A stretch of 64,000 nucleotides of DNA from Pseudomaricurvus albidus (GTDB lineage Bacteria; Pseudomonadota; Gammaproteobacteria; Pseudomonadales; Cellvibrionaceae). Position 1 is the stretch's first letter, and every line of letters starts with the position of its first letter. Below, in pieces: positions 31,729 through 40,831 of this stretch. The stretch lies in contig NZ_JAHKRS010000004.1 in the NCBI RefSeq assembly GCF_018863235.1, positions 186,001 through 250,000 of the forward strand, in the 5' to 3' direction. Position numbers and translations under genes: made by a program. The notes beneath the pieces were generated by a model. That model was not told where the DNA came from. It saw only the letters and a list, made by a program, of their open reading frames with translations, and ran no database searches.

Positions 31729-32493
31729 TTAGATGGTCATACCACCATCGACGACAATGCATTCACCGTTGGTGTAACTGCTGGCTTCGGAAACCAGGTA
31801 AAGCACAGTGCCTGCCATTTCTTCAGGTTCAGCGTGACGTCCCATTGGAATGGATTGCACGGCAGTCTTGTAGATGTCGTCATTGGTGAATAGGGCACCG
31901 GCAAATTTTGTTTTTGTCAGGCCAGGTAGCAGGGCGTTACAGCGGATGCCAAATTGTGCACACTCTTTGGCGAAAGCTTTTGTCATGTTAATGACAGCCG
32001 CCTTGGTGATGGAATAGATGCCTTGGCCCATGCCAGGTTTCAAACCGTTGACAGAAGCCGTGTTCAGGATGGCGCCGCCACCGTTTTCACGCATCAGCTT
32101 GCCACCTTCAATGGACATGAAGAAATAGCCGCGGATATTGACATCAACGGTTTTATTGAATGCACCCAGATCGGTATCCAGAATGTGTCCGAAGTAGGGG
32201 TTGGCCGCAGCGTTGTTGACCAGAATGTCCAGTTTTCCATAGGTGTTACGAATGTGTTCAAACACGGCACTGATATCATCCATGTTGCCGATATTGCAGG
32301 CGAAAGCTTCTGCTTTTCCACCACTGGCCTGGATGCTTTCTGCAACCGCCGTGCAGTCTTCAATCTTCCGGCTGGAGACAATAACCTGTGCGCCTTGTTC
32401 TGCCAGCAATTTGGCAATTTCTTCACCAATGCCACGGCTGGCACCTGAAACCAGTGCAATTTTTCCGGTCAAATCAAATAATTTGGTAGCCAT
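31729..32493 (-). CDS. SDR-family dehydrogenase (third of the run)
   Basis: The 254-residue SDR has SGASRGIG, NNAAANPYFG, NTASVNG and YSITK, then CNALLPGLTKTKFA and a GECIVVDGG end. The pattern after the active site (LPGLTKTKFA) resembles DHRS4-like carbonyl reductases rather than the two neighbours, so the three SDRs probably do different steps. It is the third of the seven genes in the order of transcription. Confidence 0.86.
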   Translation of the reverse strand: MATKLFDLTGKIALVSGASRGIGEEIAKLLAEQGAQVIVSSRKIEDCTAVAESIQASGGKAEAFACNIGNMDDISAVFEHIRNTYGKLDILVNNAAANPYFGHILDTDLGAFNKTVDVNIRGYFFMSIEGGKLMRENGGGAILNTASVNGLKPGMGQGIYSITKAAVINMTKAFAKECAQFGIRCNALLPGLTKTKFAGALFTNDDIYKTAVQSIPMGRHAEPEEMAGTVLYLVSEASSYTNGECIVVDGGMTI

Positions 32494-32580
32494 AATCTTA
32501 TCTCGTAAATCTGTCTAATCAGCTATTCGCAATGCTCATAACTTGTGAAAATTGGTCCGTTGAAGTCACGGGCCTATGCA

Positions 32581-33555
32581 TCAGGGTTTTAGAATAACTT
32601 TACCTTTGACCTCACGATCCATCACTTTATGAAGCGCTTTGGCGGTGTCTGCCAATGGGAAGGTTTCGTCGACAATCACTTTGACACTGCCCTTGACGTA
32701 CCAGTCCATCAGTTCAACCATGTTTTCCATAAAGGCTTTGGGCTCATGCTTGGTGAAACTTCCCCAGAAAACACCAACTACAGAGTAGCCTTTAACCAAT
32801 GACAGGTTGACTGGAAATTTCGGGATGGTGCCAGAGGCAAAACCGATCACCAGCAGGCGACCATTCCAGGCCATGGAACGACTGCAGGCATCAAAAGCAT
32901 CGCCACCAACTACGTCGTAAACCACATCGACACCTTTACCATCGTTGAGTTTTTTCAGCTCGGTTTTGAGGTCGGATTCACTGTAGTTAATCAGGATATC
33001 GGCACCGTTGGCCTTGGCAATGTCCAGTTTCTCCTGGGTTGAGCAAACTGCAACCACGGTTGCACCCATGGCTTTACCAATTTGTACGGCAGCAAGCCCA
33101 GTACCCCCCGCAGCACCTGTAACTACCAGAGTTTCACCGGGTTTCAGGTTTGCACGTTGCTTGAGGGCATGATGGGCAGTGGCGTGAGCTGTAATCAGAC
33201 CGGCAGCTTCCTCATCGGGTATTGCATCGGGCAGTGGCATAACGGTCATCGCATCGATAGCCACTTTCTCTGCATAGCCATTAAGTCCTGCCAAACCAAT
33301 TACCCGCTGACCCACCTTAAGGTGTTCGACACCTTCACCAACTTCGCTGATAACACCAGCCACTTCCATTCCGGGTATGAAAGGAAAGGGCGGTTTCATT
33401 TGGTATAGGCCCTGTACCAGCAAACCATCAGGGTAATTCACCCCAATCGCAGTAATATCGATCAATACTTGCCCTTTACCGGCTACAGGATCGGGTACAT
33501 CTTTGTACAGAAGTTCTTCAACCGGAGCGAACTTTTCGCAAACTATCGCTTTCAT
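32581..33555 (-). CDS. NADPH:quinone oxidoreductase-like MDR
   Basis: The 324-residue zinc-free MDR has VNYPDGLLVQGLYQ near the start, the VTGAAGGTGLAAVQIGKAMG cofactor loop, and VVYDVVGGDAF. Relatives reduce quinones or enoyl groups with NADPH. It lies 29 bases downstream of the APH-type kinase and is probably translated from the same mRNA. It could be an enoyl reductase for the acyl intermediates of this locus, which is inference. Confidence 0.86.
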   Translation of the reverse strand: MKAIVCEKFAPVEELLYKDVPDPVAGKGQVLIDITAIGVNYPDGLLVQGLYQMKPPFPFIPGMEVAGVISEVGEGVEHLKVGQRVIGLAGLNGYAEKVAIDAMTVMPLPDAIPDEEAAGLITAHATAHHALKQRANLKPGETLVVTGAAGGTGLAAVQIGKAMGATVVAVCSTQEKLDIAKANGADILINYSESDLKTELKKLNDGKGVDVVYDVVGGDAFDACSRSMAWNGRLLVIGFASGTIPKFPVNLSLVKGYSVVGVFWGSFTKHEPKAFMENMVELMDWYVKGSVKVIVDETFPLADTAKALHKVMDREVKGKVILKP

Positions 33556-33584
33556 AAAACTCTCCTCAATACGGTTTTAGGGGA

Positions 33585-34622
33585 TTATGCCTTGATAATG
33601 TCGAGTGCAGTCTGTGCCAGTGGCTGTACCATGGCACCTACACGATTTGCAGCTTTGTTGGACGCATTGCCGTCTGCGGCACGCTTTGCAACACCCTGGC
33701 AAATAGCAGCCAAACGGAAGAAGCTGAAGGCCAGGTAGAATGACCAGTTATCAATCTTTTCGATACCCATGCGCTTGCAGTAAGCCGCAACGTATTCTTC
33801 TTCAGTTGGAATGCCAAGTTCGGTCGGATTGATGCCCAGAAGCCCAGACATGGTGTTCTTTTCGTTGCTGGTTGGCAGTCGCAATTGCATGCACTGGTAA
33901 GCAAGATCTGAATATGGATGCCCTAAAGTTGAGAGCTCCCAGTCAAGAACTGCGATGATTTTGCTGTTGTCCTGAGAGAACATGACATTATCAAGGCGGT
34001 AGTCACCGTGAGTCAGTGAAACCTTGCCGTCGTCTGCGGGAAGGTTAGCGTCCAGCCACTCAATGAGTTGATCCATCTCCGCAATGGGCTGCAATTCAGA
34101 TGCTTTGTATTGCGAAGACCAACGTCCGAATTGACGCTCAAAATAGTTGCCGGGTTTACCGTAGTCAGACAAACCAGTGGCTTCAAGATCAACACTGTGC
34201 AAAGCGGCCAGAACACGATTCATTTCGTCGTACATGGCTGCGCGCTTTTCGTTACTCTCAATTTCAGGCAGGGCGGCCCCCCAGTATATATGGCCATCAC
34301 AGAATTCCATGATGTAAAACATCGAGCCAATAACATCACGGTCTTCACACAGGTGATAAACCCGGGCTACGGGAACGTCCGTGTCTTTTAAAGCATTCAG
34401 AACCCGGTATTCTCGATCAACTGCGTGAGCAGACTTCAGAAGTTTTCCTGGAGGTTGGCGACGCAGCACATAGGTGCCTGAAGCAGCTGTAATTTTGAAG
34501 GTTGGATTGGATTGCCCGCCGGCAAATTTTTCAGCGGTGATCGGGCCTTTGAAACCTTCGATATTGGCTTCTAGATAACGGCTTAAGACTTCTGTATCGA
34601 GAGTGTCTACGGCAGTGCTCAT
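33585..34622 (-). CDS. APH-type acyl-CoA kinase (ACAD10/11 kinase domain, LvaA-like)
   Basis: The 345-residue protein has the aminoglycoside/choline kinase fold: GGQSNPTFKI and YVLRRQPPG in the N-lobe, the catalytic loop THGDYRLDNVMF, and the metal site AVLDWELSTLG. KLLKSAHAVDREYRVLNAL and YWGAALPEI are typical of the stand-alone homologues of the kinase half of human ACAD10/11. In that family and in LvaA of Pseudomonas putida, the enzyme phosphorylates the 4-hydroxyl of 4-hydroxyacyl-CoAs. GGAG sits before the ATG at 34622. It is the first gene of the seven-gene run, after a terminator that closes the ACAD gene. Confidence 0.86.
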   Translation of the reverse strand: MSTAVDTLDTEVLSRYLEANIEGFKGPITAEKFAGGQSNPTFKITAASGTYVLRRQPPGKLLKSAHAVDREYRVLNALKDTDVPVARVYHLCEDRDVIGSMFYIMEFCDGHIYWGAALPEIESNEKRAAMYDEMNRVLAALHSVDLEATGLSDYGKPGNYFERQFGRWSSQYKASELQPIAEMDQLIEWLDANLPADDGKVSLTHGDYRLDNVMFSQDNSKIIAVLDWELSTLGHPYSDLAYQCMQLRLPTSNEKNTMSGLLGINPTELGIPTEEEYVAAYCKRMGIEKIDNWSFYLAFSFFRLAAICQGVAKRAADGNASNKAANRVGAMVQPLAQTALDIIKA

Positions 34623-34773
34623 TCTTGTCTCCGTTAAAATTAGCAATTTCTGCGTAATCAGTATGACGTAAGTTTTTGCAGTCTCTTATATGGTTAGAGG
34701 AAGTGCCTAACTCGTGATTTCTGCATTAATCGCCATAAGTTTTACTATATTTTTTACCGGTTTTTAAACGTCC

Positions 34774-34806
34774 AAAGCCCCGCCTCTCGAAAGAGAGACA
34801 GGGCTG
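34774..34806 (-). terminator. Terminator after the ACAD10/11-type gene
   Basis: On the minus strand agccctgtctctc pairs with gagaggcggggct (one mismatch) around TTTC, followed by a short T stretch. It separates the acyl-CoA dehydrogenase gene from the kinase operon. Confidence 0.65.
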
Positions 34807-34825
34807 AAGCTGAGAACTGTAATAA

Positions 34826-36037
34826 TCAGTCTTCGAACTGCTTCATCAGGTTGCGACCCAGTTGCATCATGTGTACCTGATCGGGGCCATCAGCCAGACG
34901 CAATGTGCGTTGTCCTGCGTATGCATGGGCCAGACTGGTGTCTTGACTGACACCTGCAGCGCCGTGAATCTGGATGGCGCGATCAATAACGTCCAGAGCC
35001 ATACTAGGAGCCACAATCTTGATCATCGCAATAAGATCCTTGGCTTCTTTGTTGCCTACGGTATCCATTTTTTGAGCAGCCTTGAGGGTCATCAGGCGCG
35101 CTTGTTCAATCTGGCAGGCAGAGCGGGCGATGTCTTCACGCACAGATTGGTTTTTCGACATGGGCTGGCCAAACACCACTCGGCTGTTCGCACGCTTACA
35201 CATCAGTTCCAGCGCACGTTGTGCTGCACCGACTGAACGCATGCAGTGGTGGATACGACCAGGTCCGAGACGGCCTTGTGCTACTTCGAAGCCACGGCCT
35301 TCACCAAGAATAATGTTTTTAACCGGAACACGTACATTCTCAAAAATAACTTCTGCGTGGCCTTCGGGTGCATCGTCATACCCAAAAACCTGCATGGGGC
35401 GAATAATTTTCACTCCTGGGGTGTTGACCGGAACCAGTACCTGAGACTGCTGCATGTGGCGGTTAGGGTTTTGTGGATCGGATTTACCCATCACGATCAT
35501 AATTTCGCAGGTTTTGCGACAAGCACCACTGATGTAGAACTTGCGACCATTGATTACATACTCATCACCGTCGCGTACGATTTGAGTTTCAATGTTCGTG
35601 GCGTCAGAGGAAGCAACATCGGGCTCCGTCATGGCGAAAGCAGAGCGGATCTCACCCGCCAGAAGGGGCTCTAACCATTGCTTTTTCTGCTCTTCATTAC
35701 CGTATTTGGCCAGAACTTCCATATTTCCGGTATCAGGTGCGGCACAGTTAAATACTTCGGGTGCCCAGCCTACTTTGCCCATTTCTTCAGCCAGGGGAGC
35801 GTATTCCAGGTTGGTGAGACCACCACTGTATTCGCCATAAGACAGCGGTAAAAAGAAGTTCCACAATCCCTGAGCTTTCGCTTTGGCTTTAAGCTCATCA
35901 AGGATGGGCGGAGTAGACCAGCGGTCTTTGGACAGTTGATCGTTATACAGATCCTGATTTGGGTAGACGTGTTCTTCCATAAAGCCTCGGACTTGTTCAA
36001 TCAGGCCTTTTACTTTATCGCTGTATTCAAAATCCAT
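34826..36037 (-). CDS. ACAD10/11-type acyl-CoA dehydrogenase (LvaC-like)
   Basis: The 403-residue flavoprotein carries the features of the dehydrogenase half of human ACAD10/11: [64 protein letters not shown] and [10 protein letters not shown]. In known systems this subclass acts after the kinase, removing the phosphate from 4-phosphoacyl-CoA on the way to a 3-hydroxyacyl-CoA. GGGAGAA precedes the ATG at 36037; the longer frame to 36085 has no support. The kinase gene lies 203 bases downstream on the same strand beyond a terminator. Confidence 0.9.
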   Translation of the reverse strand: MDFEYSDKVKGLIEQVRGFMEEHVYPNQDLYNDQLSKDRWSTPPILDELKAKAKAQGLWNFFLPLSYGEYSGGLTNLEYAPLAEEMGKVGWAPEVFNCAAPDTGNMEVLAKYGNEEQKKQWLEPLLAGEIRSAFAMTEPDVASSDATNIETQIVRDGDEYVINGRKFYISGACRKTCEIMIVMGKSDPQNPNRHMQQSQVLVPVNTPGVKIIRPMQVFGYDDAPEGHAEVIFENVRVPVKNIILGEGRGFEVAQGRLGPGRIHHCMRSVGAAQRALELMCKRANSRVVFGQPMSKNQSVREDIARSACQIEQARLMTLKAAQKMDTVGNKEAKDLIAMIKIVAPSMALDVIDRAIQIHGAAGVSQDTSLAHAYAGQRTLRLADGPDQVHMMQLGRNLMKQFED

Positions 36038-36117
36038 AAAATTCTCCCTCGGAGTGCTTGGTTTTGTTGTCGGCTTGCCACTCAACGGCTGAACATTGTC
36101 AGCAGGTGGTTTATTAA

Positions 36118-36795
36118 TTAGCTGTATGTAATGTGTTGCTCACGCTCTGGAATATCCAGATGCGGGATATGGTTGAAACTGGTCATGCGAATGGCTTTAG
36201 GGTTGAAGAAACAGTGGGCTAGGGCGGTGTTTTTGATTTGTAGATTCAGCTCAATCACAGTTTGACTGGGAGCCTGTAGAATCTGTCGAAGAACCATGGC
36301 AATGGCACCACCCGAACTGACGGCCAGTACTTTTTGACCGTGAAATTCTGTTTGGATGTTGTCAATAACGCTGCGAACACGGTCTTCGAAGTTTTGCCAG
36401 CTTTCACCGACGCCTTCCGTCAATTCGCCGGTAGACCATTTATGCATGCCTTTTTTCAGCAGCTTGTAGAAGTCAGAAGCAGGGGCATCGTCGGTCAGGG
36501 CTTCTTCCGGGTGTTGTCTGACATAGGCATCAAACAGTTTGTGAAAATCAAATTCATTCAGGCCGGCAAACACCTTAAATTCAGGGGCGGTCAATTGCAG
36601 ACCCTTGGCAATACCTTCTGCGGTTTCTCGGTGGCGAACCAGTTCTCCGGTCAGGATGCTGTCGAAATGAAAGCCACGCTCACGGAAATGTTCACCGAGC
36701 CATTCAGCCTGCTGGTGGCCAAGTGGTGATAACTTGTCGTAGTTGTCGGATCGAAAGGACGCTTGCCCATGCCTGACAAGATAAAGTTCTGACAT
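36118..36795 (-). CDS. Histidine-phosphatase-fold protein lacking the second catalytic His
   Basis: The 225-residue protein has the phosphohistidine motif LVRHGQASF (His9) and [13 protein letters not shown]. The segment that normally reads VSHGG is VSSGGAIAM, so Ser161 stands where the second active-site histidine is expected. I recall a subgroup with this SGG form near acyl-CoA dehydrogenases. It may still be a phosphatase with altered chemistry, or may only bind a phosphorylated ligand. It is 80 bases upstream of the ACAD10/11-type gene and starts the unit, divergent from a LysR gene. Confidence 0.82.
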   Translation of the reverse strand: MSELYLVRHGQASFRSDNYDKLSPLGHQQAEWLGEHFRERGFHFDSILTGELVRHRETAEGIAKGLQLTAPEFKVFAGLNEFDFHKLFDAYVRQHPEEALTDDAPASDFYKLLKKGMHKWSTGELTEGVGESWQNFEDRVRSVIDNIQTEFHGQKVLAVSSGGAIAMVLRQILQAPSQTVIELNLQIKNTALAHCFFNPKAIRMTSFNHIPHLDIPEREQHITYS

Positions 36796-37056
36796 CCAGA
36801 TTGCTCCTGCTGTCCGTCGAGGTCATTAAGTAGGTTACAGAGCATAGTGCGGCCATTACTATATTAAAAATTTATTATGTGAATCTGGCAATATTCATGT
36901 ATCTTATTGCACTGACATGTTGATTGGGGTGTCAGTTTCGCTAATGATTCATTCAATAGGGTGGTTGAATAGTGAACGCACCTCTCAGAAAAGGCTGAAG
37001 TCTGAGTCGCATTTCGATTCAGCAGAAAGCTGTTCTGGAAAGGTATAGGAAGATAT

Positions 37057-37944
37057 ATGCGATTAAGCCAGGTTGATCTGAATCTTTTTATTGTCTTTGA
37101 TGCGATCTATCAGCAGCGTAATCTGACGCGAGCAGCCGAAGTGCTGTGTATCACTCAGCCCGCAGTCAGTAATGCACTGGGGCGCCTCAGAAATACACTG
37201 AATGACCCCTTGTTTGTCAGAACTTCTCAAGGGATGAGTCCTACGCCGATGGCTGAAAATATTGTCGGACGCGTGCAAGAAGCTCTTCAGCTTCTCAATA
37301 CCAGTGTAACCGAAGGTGAAGTCTTTCGTCCGGATCAGGCTGACAAGGTGTTCAGACTGAGCATGAATGACATGGGAGAGGCCATGATTTTGCCGGGCCT
37401 GCTGGAACATTTGCAGGAAGTTGCCCCCGGTGTCAGCGTTGAGTGCTACAACGTGCCCAGAGAGCTTGTGGAGCGAGAACTGGCAGCCGGCACATTGGAC
37501 TTTGCGCTTGATGTTCCTCTGATTTCCGGAAACCAGGTGTGCAACAAGCCCCTCATAAAACAGCGTTACGCATGTATGGTCCGTAAGGATCATCCGAAAG
37601 TGGGGGAGACGTTGACCATGGATGAATACCTGGCACTGGATCACATTGCGGTATCTTCACGTCGTAAAGGCCTGAGTTATGTGGATTTGGCTTTGAATCG
37701 GCTAGGCCGTCGCAGAAACGTCAAAACACGGGTACAGCACTATCAGGTGGCCCCCATGATTGTTGCCAGTACGGATCTGGCATTGACGATTCCAATGAGC
37801 ATGGCTCAAAAATACGATATGAAAATACTGGAGCTGCCGTTTTCCCTACCGGCACTGGACTGGAGCCTATACTGGCACACCAGTGCTGATCAGGATCGGG
37901 CGAATATGTGGATGCGAGGCCTGTTGGAAGAGCTTTGTCATTGA
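37057..37944 (+). CDS. LysR-family regulator
   Basis: The 295-residue protein has an N-terminal winged helix (NLFIVFDAIYQQRNLTRAAE and ITQPAVSNALGRLRNTL) and a periplasmic-binding-like effector domain. It is of the NodD/SyrM-like subgroup by its start. It is divergent from the phosphatase-fold and ACAD10/11 genes across 261 bases, so it probably controls them; the effector may be an acyl-CoA or hydroxy acid. AGGAAG precedes the ATG. Confidence 0.88.
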   Translation: MRLSQVDLNLFIVFDAIYQQRNLTRAAEVLCITQPAVSNALGRLRNTLNDPLFVRTSQGMSPTPMAENIVGRVQEALQLLNTSVTEGEVFRPDQADKVFRLSMNDMGEAMILPGLLEHLQEVAPGVSVECYNVPRELVERELAAGTLDFALDVPLISGNQVCNKPLIKQRYACMVRKDHPKVGETLTMDEYLALDHIAVSSRRKGLSYVDLALNRLGRRRNVKTRVQHYQVAPMIVASTDLALTIPMSMAQKYDMKILELPFSLPALDWSLYWHTSADQDRANMWMRGLLEELCH

Positions 37945-37950
37945 GACATC

Positions 37951-37978
37951 GTTGCCGGAATGGTTATATTCCGGCAAC
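37951..37978. terminator. Hairpin between convergent LysR and SDR genes
   Basis: A perfect 11-bp stem (gttgccggaat with attccggcaac) and a 6-base loop begin seven bases after the LysR stop and include the last codons of the SDR gene. No T-run follows on either strand. Confidence 0.5.
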
Positions 37979-38734
37979 GGAAATGGCCCCATCCACCGGT
38001 AGAACCGCGCCATTCACGAAAGAGCCTGCGTCACTGCAGAGCATTATGACAGGGCCTACCAGCTCCTGAATGTCGCCCAGACGTCGAGCAGGCATTTGCT
38101 CGATGTGCTTCTGACCTGCAGCCGAGTTGAAAAAGTCTTCGTTCATTTCGGTTTTAAACCATCCCGGTGCAATGGCGTTAACCCGAATATTGTATTTGAT
38201 CAGATCAAGAGCCATGGCTCTGGTCAGCTGTATAACCGCACCTTTTGAGGCACAGTAAGAAGTTTGCCCTGGTTTTGCAGTTAGCCCCAAAACAGAAGCA
38301 ATGTTTACAATACTGCCGCTTTTGCCGGCCTGAATCATGCGCTGAGCAGCCTCCTGTGCAACATTCCAGACACCGTTAAAGTTGGTGTTCATGACAAAGT
38401 CACGCTCTTCATCATTGATTCGTGCAAAGTTTTTAGGCGCGGCCACACCGGCATTGTTGACCACTGTATCAATCTTGCCAACGAAGCGTTCAGCCAGATC
38501 AAAAGCACTTTTCACACTTTCCCGCTGGGTAACGTCCATATTTACAGCAACAGCCTTACCACCTTCGGATTCAATCTCGTCAACCAGTTGTTCTATACGC
38601 TCTGCACGCCTGGCAGCTAAGACAACGGTTGCCCCGGCTGTTGATAAGCCTTTGGCCAGTGTGGCACCTATACCACTTGAAGCTCCCGTGATCAGGGCTG
38701 TTCGGTTTGTCAGGGTAAATTGAGTGTTGCTCAT
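37964..38734 (-). CDS. SDR-family dehydrogenase
   Basis: The 256-residue SDR has TGASSGIG, NNAGVAAP, NIASVLG and YCASK. It ends in GAVLPVDGAISVAGI. GAGAG precedes the ATG at 38734; the longer frame to 38788 lacks a site. It resembles 3-oxoacyl reductase-like enzymes of degradation clusters and is transcribed alone, converging on the LysR gene. Confidence 0.85.
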   Translation of the reverse strand: MSNTQFTLTNRTALITGASSGIGATLAKGLSTAGATVVLAARRAERIEQLVDEIESEGGKAVAVNMDVTQRESVKSAFDLAERFVGKIDTVVNNAGVAAPKNFARINDEERDFVMNTNFNGVWNVAQEAAQRMIQAGKSGSIVNIASVLGLTAKPGQTSYCASKGAVIQLTRAMALDLIKYNIRVNAIAPGWFKTEMNEDFFNSAAGQKHIEQMPARRLGDIQELVGPVIMLCSDAGSFVNGAVLPVDGAISVAGI

Positions 38735-39178
38735 GAGTGCTCTCTCAGAGGTTTTCATTGCAGGGGACTGTGCTGGCACCTTGGTCAACCAGGTGTCGTA
38801 TATGTCTCTTATTGGTTTTTGTTAACTATATTGAGCGCAAGAGGTCTGTTCAAGTGAAAATAGGGGTTGTTACGTATTTTGGTGTGGCGGGATGATTGAA
38901 AGTGATTTTCCACACTTTTAAAGGTTTTTTTGCCCAAGATTAATCCCGATATAGGCTGTTTCAACGATTTCTACAACAATCCAAGGTGGTAATATATCCC
39001 ACTGGTGATTAACAGGCACTTTGGTATGTATGCGTCGAGTACTAGGCAAAAGGTTAGTTGAATGAGTTTTTACCTTCTCTAGGGGTATTTACGCATGTCC
39101 AGGAGGGCTATGGTGATTGAATGTGTTCATACAGACGGGTAGATTGAGGTTTTGTAGACAACTTGGATCTTTGTAGCA
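38735..39178. other. 444-base intergenic region upstream of the PAS kinase
   Basis: This gap separates the minus-strand SDR from the plus-strand kinase. It contains a short imperfect stem (caccttgg and ccaggtg, about 38778-38796) close to the SDR start. I see no convincing gene, promoter pair or longer repeat. Confidence 0.5.
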
Positions 39179-40831
39179 ATGGCGGGTTCTAGGCAAGATT
39201 CACATCAAACAGCCTTTCAGGTAGCTTCTGAAGAGATGCAGCAAGGTACTCCTGTATCGACGCAGAGCTCCGGTACTGATCAAAATGAAAAAATGAAAGC
39301 CTGCGATGCGCAAGAGCCCATGAAAAAATCCGCTACTGGGATTCCTCAGACTTCCGATGCCCGTTATCAGTTTCTGATTGAGCGTTCAGGTGACATTATC
39401 ACTACCCATCGCCCTGGCGACTGGGCTTATACCTCCATTAATCCCGCTCTGGAGCGAATGTCTGGTTATACCCGCGAAGAATTAATGGGCATGCCGGCCT
39501 ATGAACTCTTTCACCCCGACGATGCGGAGGCGATGCGAAACAAGTTGATTCCGGCCATTTATCATCACGGGGCCCGGACATTCCGTTATCGCAGTCGCCA
39601 CAAAGATGGCCATTATTCATGGATGGAATCTACTCACAGCTCTGTTCGTGATGAAGATGGCAATTTACTGGAGGTGATTGCGATCACCCGGGATATCACC
39701 GCACAGGTCAAATCAGAAGAAGCCAATCAGCGTCTGGCTTCTGTGGTTGAGGCTTCGTTCGCCCTGATGCTTTTCTGTGATCGTCACCAGAGGGTAAGCC
39801 ATATGAATCAGGCAACCCGCGATGTGCTGAAAGTACAACAGATGAGTGAGCGGATGCACATTAGGGATTTGTTTGGAGAAGAAAGCTACCAAAAGATGAT
39901 GGATGAAGCTTTCTCGGTGGCTGCCGAGAAGGGGAGTTGGAATGGCGCATTGAGGATTCGCGCGCCGCAGGCCCCAGAGCGTTATTTACTGCTGGAAGAA
40001 GTTTTGACCCATTCTCGAGCTGAGTTGGGTAAAGAGGGCAATTACTTCTCTCTGATCTTGCGGGATAACACGGAACAAAAGCAAATTGAGCGACGTGTTC
40101 GCGATCAGCAATCTGAATTGATACATGCCTCCAGGCTTATGACGCTGGGAGAGATGGCCAGTGGCTTGGCTCATGAAATTAATCAGCCGTTGGCCACCAC
40201 ACTTAATTACGCCCGCGGAGCCCTGAGAAAACTGGAATCAGGCCAGGAATTACCGAAAAGTAGTCTGCTTTCGGTGTTCGATATTCTGGTCAAGCAGACT
40301 CAGTTAGCGGCAGATATTGTCAAACGGCTTCGCAGTCTGGTTAAAAAAACACCTTATCAGCGGAGTGTATTCAGTGTTCAACGGGTTCTGGATGAAGTGG
40401 AAGAGTTGCTGGGACACGACCTGTGGAGCAATGGCGTACGTATTGAATCTAAACTACCGCCTGAGGAAGTCTACATGGTGGGCGATCGCATTCAGATCCA
40501 ACAAGTTCTGTTTAATTTAATTCGTAACAGCATGGACGCCTATCAGGACATGAAAGAAGATGCCCGCAAGGTGTCTGTGCGGATGCAGGTCTCCGAATCA
40601 CAATTCGATTTGATTCTCGAAGACTATGCCGGAGGCATTCCGGAAGGATTGCGGGACACAATTTTTGAGCCCTACGTTACCTCGAAGCAGACTGGGTTGG
40701 GGTTGGGTCTGTCTATTTCCCGTTCGATCATCGAATCCCATGGTGGTCAAATATTGGTGGAAACGGACAGTACGCGATCAACACAATTTACGATACGTTT
40801 ACCAAGAGAAAATAATAAGGAACACCTGTGA
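39179..40831 (+). CDS. Soluble PAS-domain sensor histidine kinase (FixL-like)
   Basis: The 550-residue kinase has no membrane segment. A disordered N-terminus (about 1-60) is followed by a PAS domain with PAC motif (about 62-178, ending RDITAQ) and a second PAS-like segment (about 185-305). The HisKA domain has His332 in GLAHEINQPLATTLN, and the HATPase has FNLIRNSMDAY and GLGLGLSIS. The AHEINQPL form places it with FixL/DctB-type kinases. The signal may be cytoplasmic (redox, ligand); heme binding cannot be judged. Its stop overlaps the start of the FixJ-type gene. Confidence 0.9.
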   Translation: MAGSRQDSHQTAFQVASEEMQQGTPVSTQSSGTDQNEKMKACDAQEPMKKSATGIPQTSDARYQFLIERSGDIITTHRPGDWAYTSINPALERMSGYTREELMGMPAYELFHPDDAEAMRNKLIPAIYHHGARTFRYRSRHKDGHYSWMESTHSSVRDEDGNLLEVIAITRDITAQVKSEEANQRLASVVEASFALMLFCDRHQRVSHMNQATRDVLKVQQMSERMHIRDLFGEESYQKMMDEAFSVAAEKGSWNGALRIRAPQAPERYLLLEEVLTHSRAELGKEGNYFSLILRDNTEQKQIERRVRDQQSELIHASRLMTLGEMASGLAHEINQPLATTLNYARGALRKLESGQELPKSSLLSVFDILVKQTQLAADIVKRLRSLVKKTPYQRSVFSVQRVLDEVEELLGHDLWSNGVRIESKLPPEEVYMVGDRIQIQQVLFNLIRNSMDAYQDMKEDARKVSVRMQVSESQFDLILEDYAGGIPEGLRDTIFEPYVTSKQTGLGLGLSISRSIIESHGGQILVETDSTRSTQFTIRLPRENNKEHL

